The notes: generated by a model from the letters alone, not told the origin. DNA of 37,279 nucleotides from Acrasis kona (GCA_026419775.2 JAOPGA020000133.1:1-37279), one strand, 5' to 3'; counted from the first letter of the stretch, positions 1-9,092 are shown. Translations and numbers: made by a program.

Positions 1-611
1 GCTGCAGCTCCAATGGAGAATGTTGAGGCTGATGATGTTCTGGCGTTATCTTGACCACTTTGGTTGTTTCCAGTTGGTGCTTGAGTGGCTGATTTGGTTG
101 TGGTTGGGCATACCTTGCAAACTGGGCAGTTTTCACCGTTACGTCTGAATCTTCTAGCGGGTGATGCATTGTTATCGCCTGATAAGTTGGCATCGACGGT
201 TCCACATGGGCATGGTGGACAAGTGGTTGGGGCTGCGGTGGTTGTGACTTGGACTGGTGATTCAGATGTGGCTTCGACTGGTGGTGAAGTGGTGGTTGGT
301 GCAACGGTGGTGGTGGTTGGTGCAACAGTGGTGGTGGTTGGGCAAGCCTTGCAAACTGGGCAGCTGTCTCCGTTACGTCTTTGTCTTCTAGCGGGTGATG
401 CATTGTTATCGCCTGATAAGTTGGCATCGACGGTTCCACATGGGCATGGTGGGCATGTTGTTGGGGCGGCAGTAGTGGTTACTTGAACTGGTGGTTGGGT
501 TGTGGTGGGTGCTGCGGTTGTGGGATCAGAGTTTCTTCTTTGGCGGAATGATTCGGCATTTACTGCGAAGATGATTGCTAATGCCAATACAAGTACTAAT
601 GCGAATCTCAT
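1..611 (-). CDS. Secreted Thr/Pro-rich protein with two Cys modules and three R-x-R-R sites (3' end outside window)
   Basis: The frame is open from the ATG at 609-611 to the window edge (203 codons). Residues 1-19 form a clear signal peptide. The rest is built from two 78-residue repeats: a TTTAAPTT linker, CPPCPC (C53/56/58 and C131/134/136), a NLSGDNNASPA stretch, an R-x-R-R site, then NG(D/E)-x-CPVCKxC (C84/87/90 and C162/165/168). A third R-x-R-R (R23-R26) lies just after the signal peptide, and all three are followed by N-S/G-D/E. R-x-R-R is the furin/kexin consensus, so a cleaved secreted precursor is inferred. The visible C-terminus (Ser/Thr-rich, then SIGAA) could precede a GPI signal or a membrane segment. 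I do not recognise a family. The matching DNA repeats are at 102-264 and 336-498. Confidence 0.85.
   Translation of the reverse strand, partial: MRFALVLVLALAIIFAVNAESFRQRRNSDPTTAAPTTTQPPVQVTTTAAPTTCPPCPCGTVDANLSGDNNASPARRQRRNGDSCPVCKACPTTTTVAPTTTTVAPTTTSPPVEATSESPVQVTTTAAPTTCPPCPCGTVDANLSGDNNASPARRFRRNGENCPVCKVCPTTTKSATQAPTGNNQSGQDNARTSSASTFSIGAA
102..498. repeat. Two-copy direct repeat, 234-nt period, inside a secreted-protein gene
   Basis: The block starting near 102 (ggttgggcataccttgcaaa) recurs near 336 as a near-identical copy (ggttgggcaagccttgcaaa). Each copy is about 162 nt, with about 72 nt of low-complexity Thr-coding spacer between them. The period is a multiple of three, so it encodes the duplicated Cys module. 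The few differences, partly silent, suggest a fairly recent or homogenised duplication. Confidence 0.85.
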
Positions 612-1027
612 TTATAAGACCTGATGCTTTTGTTTTATTTGTGTGAATGAATTTCGGACAGCTAGCTAGATTAAATAGTATAATCGGATCTATTAATATG
701 ATCCCAAAAAAGATTTTTAATTCCATATTAGCTATCGGTTTAAAAATAATTGGTTAAATGTAGATTGTAAACTAAGTTTTGTTGTAAGCTGGGCGGTCTT
801 TAAATTTTTAATCCTTTATACCCATATTTTCTGTTCTAAAGCATCAAAATTTGTGTCAATCACTAATTCACATACGTATGAAAATTAATTGGGTGTCTAT
901 TACTTGACAGTATCAAGCCTGTTATTAATAGTTGAAATACAAATCTCAGCGATATCTGCATAAGAACTATAACTATATCTGAGTGAGAACACAATTAATA
1001 CCCGACTCAACCCGTGTAATAAAAAAC
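612..1027. other. Intergenic, AT-rich, divergent promoters
   Basis: About 415 bases between two divergent starts. No open frame of credible composition, RNA gene or repeat was seen. It presumably holds the promoters of the secreted-protein gene (leftward) and the small Cys-rich ORF (rightward). Confidence 0.5.
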
Positions 1028-1342
1028 ATGATCAGAGCAGCCCTAGTTGGAGGAGTTGGATACACAATCATGAGAACGGTTAGGTCAAAAAATGACGACG
1101 CTTCAGATACTCCTACCACAACTAGATGTGATAGTAGGACGAACTTCATTTTCATTGGTAACGACCAATACACAGCCGAGGACTGGGTATGTTGTGACCG
1201 TAACTACATATGTAGAAACCAAATCACTCCAGTGAAGGAAATAGACCGTTTATACACAGGAGCAAAATGTCAAAATCCAACTCCGCAATGTGACCTGAAA
1301 AAAGTACGCTCCAAAAAATTGAAGAAAAATGGTTGTGAGTAA
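1028..1342 (+). CDS. Small Cys-rich hypothetical protein (104 aa)
   Basis: The ORF starts at an ATG at 1028; the frame extends upstream to 983 only through a GTG, which I do not accept. The product begins MIRAALVGGVGYTIM, a weakly hydrophobic stretch that could be a poor signal or anchor. After it come seven cysteines (including a CC pair) and a Lys-rich C-terminus ending in NGCE. Even-looking Cys spacing and hydrophilic composition suggest a real small protein rather than noise, but I know no family and its length gives little statistical support. It stands alone, with about 430 bases before the Nudix gene. Confidence 0.4.
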   Translation: MIRAALVGGVGYTIMRTVRSKNDDASDTPTTTRCDSRTNFIFIGNDQYTAEDWVCCDRNYICRNQITPVKEIDRLYTGAKCQNPTPQCDLKKVRSKKLKKNGCE

Positions 1343-1776
1343 CTAGAAGGAGTCATCTGTTTAATAACTCTTCGGAGCAAATGTAAATACTATAAACTTT
1401 AGAATTTTTTTACTAGTAACTTGTTAAATATAAGAAGTGCAGTGCTCTTCTACAAGACATAACGTATAGAAAAGTTAGTTTATATCGAAAAAGATTAAAT
1501 GTAGTAACGTCAATGAACTACTCTTGTCAAAATAAGAGATTTATTCAACTACAAACCCATGAAATAGGCACTTACAGTCCAAGATGCAACTTGCTTCAAC
1601 GACAAACTATTCATAAATGTTGGCTAAATGCAGCATGCAGTATTTACTCGTATAAGCTGATTATCTTGGGCGACATCTCTACAACCTCTCATGCGTATTT
1701 CTCGGGCAATATCAAGCTCTATCAAAAGCACTCTTACAATACAACACTTGCAACTCATTAATGCTCCCAAGACACG
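1343..1776. other. Intergenic region before the Nudix gene
   Basis: Contains an 82-codon ATG-initiated frame (1513-1761) ending 15 bases before the Nudix start. Its composition (many Tyr/Cys/His, no domain pattern) looks like chance, so it is not called. Otherwise AT-rich; nothing else is recognisable. Confidence 0.4.
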
Positions 1777-2682
1777 ATGAAATTGTTCTTGAAAAAGGTC
1801 GGCCTTGAGGTCAAAACTGATCCTGCTTTATTTGAAAAGAGTATTTTCGAATACTTTGAAGAACGTGGAACAGTCTTTAATGCAAATTTAGAAGTCAAAG
1901 ACAGGAAGGTCTTACTATCAAATTCAACAACAAACAATACAATGCTCAATGCACCAATGGGTAGATCTCCTCATTGCCCTATGGCCCTGTTCAATAAATG
2001 GAGCGAGCAAGATCAACAGAGGTCTATGGACCTTTTAAACTCTGGCTCGAGGAAATTTAAACGAGTCTCCATTGCAGTATCCGTACTTTTAGAAAACTCT
2101 CCTACGAACCACATTTTATTGACGAGGCGAGGGCTACACATGAGGTCATTTCCTGGAATTTGGGTGCTACCAGGTGGAGGAGTAGAAAGTTACGACCAAG
2201 ACATTTTCGAAACAGCAAGAAGAGAATTACTTGAAGAAACAGGGATAGACACATCAAGAGAATGTTGGAGCATTCTTGCAATGTGGGAATCCGTGTACCC
2301 TACATTTCTCCATCAAGGACCACCAAAGAGGCACCACCTTGTAATATACCTGAAGGCCAAACTAAATTTGTTTTCAAAACTCGACTCGACGGCGTTCGAC
2401 CTTCTCAAACCGCAAGAAGAAGAGGTTGATGCCATCACTTGGTTGAATAAACAAGATCTTTCGAAGGTGTTACAAAAAAGCGATGCCAAAGAATTATTGC
2501 CTTCTAATAAAGAAAATTCTTTTCTTGCTGTCGAGTTGAAAAATAAGCAACCCATATTGATGTACCTAAATCAGTTACAAACCATCGAAGCTGGTGCGGG
2601 AGATAGCGTCGCGTTGTCGCAAGAAAGATTGTCACTTGGTACAGTATTTGCGATGAAGCAATGGATCACTCAATCGGGATAA
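1777..2682 (+). CDS. NUDT17: NUDT17-like Nudix hydrolase (301 aa)
   Basis: Nudix hydrolases cleave nucleoside diphosphates linked to another moiety; vertebrate NUDT17 is annotated as an m7GpppN-mRNA (cap) hydrolase. The Nudix box spans G135-I157: G135-x5-Q141-x7-R149-E150-L-L-E153-E154-T-G-I. The metal-binding REUxEExGU core is intact; the first Glu of the consensus (position 141) is Gln. Assignment to NUDT17 rests on features outside the box: LLTRR before it, WESVYP and the Pro-Lys-x-HH-(L/I)-V-x-YL segment after it, and a C-terminal LSxGTxFAMKxW segment, all in the order and spacing of human NUDT17. No targeting peptide is evident. It is followed after about 110 bases by another nucleotide-chemistry gene on the same strand. 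No intron. Confidence 0.8.
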   Translation: MKLFLKKVGLEVKTDPALFEKSIFEYFEERGTVFNANLEVKDRKVLLSNSTTNNTMLNAPMGRSPHCPMALFNKWSEQDQQRSMDLLNSGSRKFKRVSIAVSVLLENSPTNHILLTRRGLHMRSFPGIWVLPGGGVESYDQDIFETARRELLEETGIDTSRECWSILAMWESVYPTFLHQGPPKRHHLVIYLKAKLNLFSKLDSTAFDLLKPQEEEVDAITWLNKQDLSKVLQKSDAKELLPSNKENSFLAVELKNKQPILMYLNQLQTIEAGAGDSVALSQERLSLGTVFAMKQWITQSG

Positions 2683-2791
2683 TAAAGAAATGTATGATTC
2701 CAATATAAGTAAATAATTTGTTACGTATTTTTAAAAGATTGCCTACTTTATAAATAACATGTCAAACTATTGAAAAACAAAAGAATTATTT

Positions 2792-3700
2792 ATGTCCCGG
2801 CTGCTTTCTTGCCTTTGGATGTGTAAGAATGAAGAAGATACCGAGCTTCACCCGTTAAGCCCTCATGAGTTGAATGACAAAAGCCATATAAAAGTGAAGG
2901 GAGGAGTACGAAAGCAAGGAGGCAACGATAAACAAGAATGCGCCCCTCTTGACAAAATATTAAAGAACATGAAAGTAGTGCACACTATGCCAGAATTCGA
3001 TGAATTATACGTTCTTGTTGCCAGTGGGAAATATTCGCCTCCCCACAGAGCTCACATTGATATGATGGAAAATGCAAAACTGCATTTAGAATGTCAAACG
3101 AACATTAGGGGCAAAGTGATTGGAGGGTTCTTTTCTCCTTATCATGATGACTTTCTTGCATCAATGCCAACAGATCAGTCACTTAAGGGAGAGCATAGGA
3201 TAACCATGTGTAAACAAATTACAAAAGATAGCGATTGGCTCGATGTTGATGTTTGGGAATGTTCACAACCTCAGCCACCTCGGATTATTGACGTTATGCG
3301 GCATCTACTTTTTCACATCGTTGGTGCTGTAGATCGGTTTGTCAATAAGATTAAAATAGTATTTGTTTGTGGAAGTGATTTCATGTTTCAAGAAGACTTT
3401 TGTGAATTCGCGGACCGTAACATGAGCATAGTGGTCGTCAAGCGGGAATCATACTTTGAAGGAGTAGAGACTTATATTAATAAACTCAATCAAAGGCACA
3501 TTGACATACACTACATGAAGCACATACAAACTTCAAACATTTCATCAAGTCAGGTTAGAGAATTATTAGGTAATGGAGAGATTACAGATTTTTATGATAA
3601 AAGAGATAGCATGATAGCTTTGGTGCCTCTTACGGTTTGCGACTACTTTATAAAACATGCCGACGATTTGGTTCCGCGGCAAATAAAAAACCCACTGTAA
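2792..3700 (+). CDS. NMNAT-like nucleotidyltransferase (302 aa)
   Basis: Has both signatures of the nicotinamide/nicotinate mononucleotide adenylyltransferase superfamily. GKYSPPHRAH (residues 79-88) matches the nucleotide-binding GxFxPxHxxH motif, followed by the expected helix (IDMMENAKLHLE). ISSSQVR (250-256) is the ISSTxxR-type phosphate-binding motif near the C-terminus. FVCGSDFM (191-198) fits the central LxxGxD segment. The family transfers AMP from ATP to NMN/NaMN to make NAD(P) precursors. Residues 1-70 are an extension without a recognised domain. Length is close to eukaryotic NMNATs (about 280). The final substrate is inferred: other cytidylyl/adenylyl transferases share the first motif. 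Confidence 0.7.
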   Translation: MSRLLSCLWMCKNEEDTELHPLSPHELNDKSHIKVKGGVRKQGGNDKQECAPLDKILKNMKVVHTMPEFDELYVLVASGKYSPPHRAHIDMMENAKLHLECQTNIRGKVIGGFFSPYHDDFLASMPTDQSLKGEHRITMCKQITKDSDWLDVDVWECSQPQPPRIIDVMRHLLFHIVGAVDRFVNKIKIVFVCGSDFMFQEDFCEFADRNMSIVVVKRESYFEGVETYINKLNQRHIDIHYMKHIQTSNISSSQVRELLGNGEITDFYDKRDSMIALVPLTVCDYFIKHADDLVPRQIKNPL

Positions 3701-3875
3701 TCAAATCCTACTTTAATACCGACCAGAACAAGAATAAGAAGTTTTTGTACAGTTGCTGACTTCTTTTCATCAAGATAACTGAGGGTGTAATGCGTAAGAT
3801 CTATTGTGAATTCAATCAAAATAAACAAAAATTGTAAGCTATTTGTTATTATTATTACAAAAGTACTTGTTGGTG

Positions 3876-4672
3876 ATGGAACAGAATGTAGGTCAGAAGA
3901 CTGTATATTTTGTTAGACATGCACAGAGCGCTTATAATGAATTTAAATTAAACCCTATGAACTGGGTTACTTGCAAGGCACTTTCGGACCCCATGTTGTA
4001 TGACCCTGAATTATCGAAAAAGGGGAAGAAGCAACTTGTATTATTGAGTAAACGTGTGAAAAAATTGAATCTTCTTAGTGAAGCACAGATTGTTGTTGTA
4101 AGTCCTCTTCAAAGAGCAGTTAGTACTGCCATGGCTGTGCTTGGTTTGACCATACCGAGCAATGAAGTACGTTTAAATCACAATCACATTTTAACATTTA
4201 TTAGATACAGCTAACTGAGATTGAACCAAATGTCATTGATGAGAAGTACGGTCGATTCAAAGCCGGCGTAGATTCCCCACTTCCATTGTTGGTGACTCCA
4301 TTATGTACAGAAGTCATGCACACAAGTGCAGATATAGGTTCCACCGCCAACACCCTTTCGGCCACATTCCCAACTATTCAATTCCCACCAACCATGAATC
4401 ACAAATGGTGGTACGGTGACTCCCCCATGCTGAACTCAATTGAACCAGAACCGAAAGAACACGTACACATCAGAGGACAAGAACTCGGTAGATTACTTTT
4501 AGATCTTCCCCAAACTTCCATCATTGTCGTTAGTCATTCAAATTTCATAAGACGTTTGCTGAAAGGTCATATGAAACTTCCAAATTGTGGAATACAAGAA
4601 GCTAAACTTTATTATCAGATAGAGAATGGCGAAAAAATTGTAAAGTGGTCGGCAGGACCGGTAATTAAATAG
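3876..4672 (+). CDS. Histidine phosphatase / phosphoglycerate-mutase-like protein, 2 exons (250 aa)
   Basis: Exons are 3876-4166 and 4211-4672; the 44-nt intron 4167-4210 has donor GTACGT and acceptor TACAG, phase 0. I start at ATG 3876 (MEQNVGQK...); the open frame upstream begins with TTG at 3843. VYFVRHAQSAYNEF contains the RHxxS phosphohistidine motif (His becomes transiently phosphorylated). SPLQRAVSTA is the second Arg motif, and VVSHSNFIRRLL near the C-terminus supplies the second catalytic His. A WWYGD segment lies between them. This is the pattern of small SixA/PGAM-like proteins in eukaryotes, whose substrates are mostly unknown. Third of three codirectional genes. Confidence 0.8.
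4167..4210 (+). other. Intron (44 nt) of histidine phosphatase gene
   Basis: GTACGT...TACAG. Removing it joins GAA to CTA in phase 0 and restores one frame from RHAQS to SHSNF; without it the frame stops at 4212-4214. Confidence 0.85.
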
Positions 4673-4772
4673 ACCTTCTTTTCAAGAAGCGTGGATGACA
4701 AAGCGTCGCCTACAAACACTGTTAAAAATTGTAATAAAAGTAATCAAAAATTTCCTAATAATAGATTATAAT

Positions 4773-5810
4773 TTATAAATTGAACAACGAAACATCAAAC
4801 TTTGGATCTAATGTAAAAGTCCGGTCTAAACATTGTTGTGCCTCTAATGGTTTGTTAAGTTCAAATAGACATTGTGATTTTAAATACAAAACAGATGGTT
4901 CGTTAGGAAGTCCGTAGGAACATTCTTCAAAACAAAGTAATGCTTGTTCAAAAATCTTCATTTTGAAAAGTGCTCTTCCCTTGGCTAGAATTATCATGCT
5001 CTGGTTGGGTAGACCACCGACATGCAAGACATTATTAGGTTGAATGGATTGAACAATTGGAGTGGGTGTTCCAGGTGAATAGTATTTGGCAAGATCATTT
5101 TCGTCCCTTAGAGCTCTCTCACATACATTTACTGCTTCTACCGCTTGGTCCATTTTGATTAAAAGTAAGGCTTTGCTGTAAATGGCGCCAACATTCTTGG
5201 GATCAATCTCTAATGCTTGATTGAAGTAGTCTAATGCTTTTGGCCTGTCCCTTTCTGATATAAGTGTTCCTTTACTTATAAGTGTTTTTAAATGTTTTGG
5301 ATTATTTTGAAGTACTTTGTCAAAACACAACTCCGCTTGTTTGTTTCTTGAAGCAGAACATAGTACTATACCTTTATTATATAATGTTGAAACATGATTG
5401 GGATCTTTCAGAAGGTAGGTATCGAATGCCAAAACAGCCTCGTCATACTTCTCCAATTTGCATAAACAACTACCCTTGATATGTTGCATTAAACATCCAT
5501 CGCTACCAAGTCGCAGCGCTGTGTTTGAGGCTTCAATGGCGGGTTGATACTGCTTCAGGAGCATGTAGCAGGTCGCAAGTCCTTCGTAAGCTAAAACATC
5601 GACTGGAGATACTTCCACGGCTGTATTAAAGCATGTGATTGCCTCTTCATATCTGCAAAGTCTCTCCAATGCTCTTCCTTTTATAACCAATGATGGGCCG
5701 TCGCCAGGATAGCTTGCCAAATTATTCTCAATTAGCAATAAACATTCATCGTATCTCTCTTCCACAATCATGTTTTGGGCCTCCTCCATCGTGGACGAGT
5801 ACGAACCCAT
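4773..5810 (-). CDS. TPR-repeat protein, possible N-myristoylation (345 aa)
   Basis: About eight tetratricopeptide repeats fill the protein, with typical W/L-G-Y-A-F-A-P spacing: GRALERLCRYEEAITCFNTA, GSCLCKLEKYDEAVLAFDTY, GTLISERDRPKALDYFNQAL, and two C-terminal units after a TP-rich insertion (about residues 240-270). TPR arrays are protein-protein scaffolds. The N-terminus MGSYSS has Gly2 and Ser6, matching the MGxxxS N-myristoylation consensus, so membrane association is possible (inference). No enzymatic domain. It is convergent with the phosphatase gene (about 100 bases between stops) and divergent from the four-repeat gene (about 180 bases between starts). No ortholog can be named. Confidence 0.85.
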   Translation of the reverse strand: MGSYSSTMEEAQNMIVEERYDECLLLIENNLASYPGDGPSLVIKGRALERLCRYEEAITCFNTAVEVSPVDVLAYEGLATCYMLLKQYQPAIEASNTALRLGSDGCLMQHIKGSCLCKLEKYDEAVLAFDTYLLKDPNHVSTLYNKGIVLCSASRNKQAELCFDKVLQNNPKHLKTLISKGTLISERDRPKALDYFNQALEIDPKNVGAIYSKALLLIKMDQAVEAVNVCERALRDENDLAKYYSPGTPTPIVQSIQPNNVLHVGGLPNQSMIILAKGRALFKMKIFEQALLCFEECSYGLPNEPSVLYLKSQCLFELNKPLEAQQCLDRTFTLDPKFDVSLFNL

Positions 5811-5993
5811 TTTGCGCTTTTACAAAATCTGAGTGAACAAATCCATTTAAGTAAAAGAAACAAGATTTCTGAAGAGCTAACTTTGATGATATCATTGATG
5901 TGCAATTCTCTTCACCAACACTTTTTGATAGTTGTTGTTATTGTAAGCAAAATGAGATCATACATCAACATTATGCGTTGTTGATCAGCCTTG

Positions 5994-7926
5994 ATGGGAT
6001 GTCAACGTCAATGCACAAACTTTTCAGAAACAATGACAATCATTAACCTGTACTTTGAGAACATACCTGCGACACCAAGTGCACCATTCAAAGTGCTTGT
6101 TAAAGGAAAACAAGAATTTGAAGCAACTTCAGACATCACCCATAAAGCCATCAAAGTTGATGTACCAGATAGTGGATTTGCAAGCTTTGTCAAAGTGCAT
6201 TTGAACTTCCTTGTACAAGAGCTAAACATTGATGAACTCAATCAATACAATGTAACAAACAATGGTTCTTACTTCCAAGTCAGCGTCAAGAATGGGGCTT
6301 TGGACGTCAAACAACGTTTTGATGACCGTTTCAGTCAAGTTGACAGTGCCCAAACATTGGATGAAACAAATAAATTCTATCAAGATAATGAAACCGGAGA
6401 GTTTGTCTACTCATTCAACAAGCCCAAGGTACAGTTCATTACATTTTTAGTTTCTCATCAATTAGTACATGACCGATGGAAGAAGCTTGAAGGACCCCAA
6501 CTATTACAAAAAAGATGTACAGACTACAAAAACAGCAGAACAAGAACAAGCATCAACATCCCTTTCTGTCAACTCAACCCGCTGCTACCTACATTTATCA
6601 GGAATTGATGCCACCAGTAGTGACCCCTTCCAATTAAAAGTTGATGGAAGGTCGCTATTCAAATCATCACGACCCATACCAAAACCCGTTAGAATCCCAG
6701 TATATATTAAGCAACCAATTGTTTCTTCAAGATATCATGAAATCACAATGAAGTAACGTATTATTAACTTGTAAATAATTTTTAATCTTTTTAGAATTGA
6801 AATGCCAGAACTTGGAGTCGAAACGGATCATGATTTCAACTTGACTTTGGGTGGTGTCCACATTCAAATTGCAGTAGTGAACAACATCGTTGAGATCCTT
6901 CAAAACAAGAATGGTATCTTCCCCATGCTAACAAAAATTGATTCAAGGTACGCACAAAAGGAATACAATCCAATGCCAGTCAAGGAAGAACCAACACCTC
7001 AACAATCATCATCATCAATCATCTCAAGTTCAAGTCAATCATCAAAATCATCAAACGACGGAGAAGATGTTGAAGTTACATTTTACTTACGAAACATTCA
7101 AGCAAGCAGCAGTGAACCATTCCAACTTTTAATCAACGGAGAGGAGTTGATCACATCCAACAACTCATTACCAAAAGATACTTTCACAGTCGCAAAATGC
7201 ATTCTTCCAGGACTACCAAAATCATCAACCGCCGATCACATACTTGAAGCAAGATTCAAAATTACAAGCAAGGGAGTGGACGGAACCCAACAATTCAACA
7301 TTACAAGAAATGGAAAGTTCATCATGATTGAGATCGGTCCTGATGGGAATGGAGGCGAAAAAGTTAATTTGAAGCAGCAACACAAGGATACTTTCAGTGG
7401 AGATGGAACAAATGCATCAAATAAACAATTTTCTACTGGTGGTGATGTTGAAGTTTTATTTTTCCTAGATGGACTACAAGCATCAAAGACGAAGCCGTTC
7501 TCCTTACTTGTGAACGAACAAAAGATTTTTGAGATCCATGAAAAGTTTGAACCTGGAAATGTTGTGGTTGTGAATGGGAGGCTTCCTGTTCCAAAGTCCG
7601 GAGATCATGTGGTGCGTGTCAAGGCTTGTGTTCCTGAAAGTAACGTTGAGGTCCAACATGATGTGAATGTAACCAAGAATGGAACCCATGTGAAAATAGA
7701 ACAATCTGGTAATGTTGTGAATGTGTATCAGTCCAAGAACGATAAGTTTAATGAACCTGCTCTTGGTAAGGCTCCTGCACCTGTGACCTCACATCAAGTG
7801 TCTTCGGGTTCGACTGGTAGTGATGACATTTATGATCAACTTGAAAGGTTGGCGTCGTTGAAGCAAAAAGGAATCTTGACTGATGCTGAGTTCCAGGCCA
7901 AGAAGAAGCAGTTGCTTGGTTTGTAG
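5994..7926 (+). CDS. Four-copy novel beta-type domain protein with C-terminal SHOCT domain, 3 exons (617 aa)
   Basis: Exons are 5994-6428, 6466-6752 and 6795-7926; introns are 37 and 42 nt. Four related units of about 100 residues lie near 17-115, 180-285, 332-440 and 457-560. Each begins with a strand motif (NLYFENI, CYLHLSGI, TFYLRNI, LFFLDGL), then A(S/T)xxxxPF and a hydrophobic V(N/D/K)G-like turn. Each continues to an (F/Y/V)N(V/I/L)TxxG signature (YNVTNNG, FNLTLGG, FNITRNG, VNVTKNG) followed by alternating hydrophobics, suggesting a beta-sandwich. A Ser-rich linker lies at 305-328. The last 32 residues (DQLERLASLKQKGILTDAEF and on) match a SHOCT domain, a short helical tail usually at protein C-termini. 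No signal peptide or membrane segment. The repeated unit matches no family I know. Start: ATG 5994 is the first ATG in frame; ATG 6033 is an alternative. Confidence 0.85.
6429..6465 (+). other. Intron 1 (37 nt) of four-repeat/SHOCT gene
   Basis: GTACAG...ATTAG, phase 0. The other AG, at 6449-6450, would leave an in-frame stop, so 6465 is chosen. Confidence 0.8.
6753..6794 (+). other. Intron 2 (42 nt) of four-repeat/SHOCT gene
   Basis: GTAACG...TTTTTAG, phase 2. Splicing regenerates an AAA codon and joins EITMK to IEMPEL within the second domain unit. Confidence 0.85.
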
Positions 7927-7985
7927 TTGAATAAATTTTTATTTTGGTTGTTCTTTTACAATGGGGTTCAATTAATTTTTTGAAT

Positions 7986-8474
7986 TCATCCATCGCATGT
8001 GACTAAATCATTCTGCTCCTCATATTTTTGTATTTGATGCCATATATCGTTTATAATAGCTTCATTGCGTTGGTCTGGTTCCTTTAACTCTTCTCTTAGT
8101 AAAGTTGTAATCTTTTCGTTCCACAAACACCAGAAGGTGGCGCTGGCGTTGAATTTTATCTCGCCCTTAGTTGATATTAACTCGGCTTTTAGGTCCGGAT
8201 TTTGTTTGTATTTTGATTTGCATCCAGTGTACATTGTTCTTACTTTAATTTTCTCCCAGTCTGGTCGTAGTTTGACTGTTGATCCCGCTCTCCAAGCATC
8301 CCAATCAGGACCTGACATACGTACATGTTCCCTCTCTTCACTGTCAATGCATTTTACGCATTGAAAATAATTCTCTGACGAGCAGTACGAGATTCCGTCA
8401 ACAACAAAGTTCGCTTTATGAAAGTTATCTGTGGCATTGACTAGTCTACCATCTATCAATGCCGGTCCACCCAT
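7986..8474 (-). CDS. NADAR (YbiA/DUF1768-type) N-glycosidase-like protein (162 aa)
   Basis: YCSSENYFQCVK (30-41) corresponds to the conserved SxEHYFQAxK segment. A basic middle follows (MSGPDWDAWRAG), then VKLRPDWEKIKVRTMYTGCK and the QNPDLKAELISTKG segment, all hallmarks of the NADAR family. Members hydrolyse N-glycosidic bonds in riboflavin intermediates, and recent work assigns ADP-ribosyl-guanine hydrolysis to some bacterial NADARs. The usual N-terminal FSNF loop is short and the C-terminal DxxWG motif is replaced by ATFWCLWNE, so activity is plausible but not certain. Its 3' end faces the four-repeat gene with about 60 bases between. Confidence 0.8.
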   Translation of the reverse strand: MGGPALIDGRLVNATDNFHKANFVVDGISYCSSENYFQCVKCIDSEEREHVRMSGPDWDAWRAGSTVKLRPDWEKIKVRTMYTGCKSKYKQNPDLKAELISTKGEIKFNASATFWCLWNEKITTLLREELKEPDQRNEAIINDIWHQIQKYEEQNDLVTCDG

Positions 8475-8559
8475 GCTTCAAACTTTAATCTAAAAATAGT
8501 TGTTACAATGGAGAAAACATAACTTCCAAGGCAAGCTCAATAAAATGAAACAAAATAAA

Positions 8560-9045
8560 TTACTTTTATAAGGGTTTAACGACGCACTTTACAATCCCGA
8601 TTTGGAAGCTCAATAAATAGCAGCGGCTCAATAAAAACAAAATTGAAATCCAAAAACGTGAACATTTTGAAGCAAACGGCATCAAGTATGTTGTCATCAG
8701 GAAGCCCAAACACTAACCGCACATGTTTAGGATGCTTCACAACTGTCAGTCGGTATTAGTACACCCAAGGATATGCCAAAAGAAAGCCCTGTGCTAGATA
8801 TTTGGTGTGGTCGAAACACAAGTCCTGTAAGAATGTCATTGTAGACAAGCAAAAATCTTGAGGGGGAGAGGCCAAAGAAGAAGAGAAAGACCAAGAAGAG
8901 TAGTAATGTTGTTGAGGCTGAGCAAGTAATTGTGGCACCATAGACCGTGAAAGAAAACACGCACGTGCAAGAAATGTGGTAATTTATTGACGAAAGAATA
9001 CCACACATTCAAGGGGAGAAAACCACTGTGTAAATAAAAATTGTA
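8560..9045 (+). pseudogene. Decayed coding stretch with zinc-ribbon-like fragments, origin unknown
   Basis: Between two minus-strand genes, the plus strand holds short protein-like runs in different frames: one containing FEANGIKYVVIRKPKH, one with a CxxC pair (NRTCLGCFTT), one with a CxxC then later Cys (TCKKCGNLL ... GRKPLCK). Separated Cys pairs and Lys/Arg-rich runs suggest a former zinc-binding protein, possibly of transposon origin. No intact ORF remains. The family cannot be named. Confidence 0.3.
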
Positions 9046-9092
9046 AAGTTTTAATTTTAGACCTTCCTAAAAAAATCAAGTATAGCGCGTCG

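Noticed and set aside
85-486. Val/Gly-rich plus-strand ORF (133 codons)
   Set aside because: It is the antisense of the Thr/Pro-rich secreted-protein gene; the minus strand has an ATG, signal peptide and Cys modules.
983-1027. Upstream extension of the small Cys-rich ORF
   Set aside because: Begins with GTG, not ATG; eukaryotic initiation at GTG is not expected, and an ATG exists at 1028.
1513-1761. 82-codon ATG ORF just before the Nudix gene
   Set aside because: No domain, odd composition, and it ends 15 bases before a clear gene; most likely leader sequence.
3843-3875. N-terminal extension of the histidine phosphatase
   Set aside because: Starts at TTG; a proper ATG lies at 3876 just before the conserved domain.
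8727-9008. Minus-strand ORFs of 61-93 codons
   Set aside because: Low-complexity Ser/Leu/Phe composition produced by antisense of a Lys/Arg-rich plus-strand remnant.
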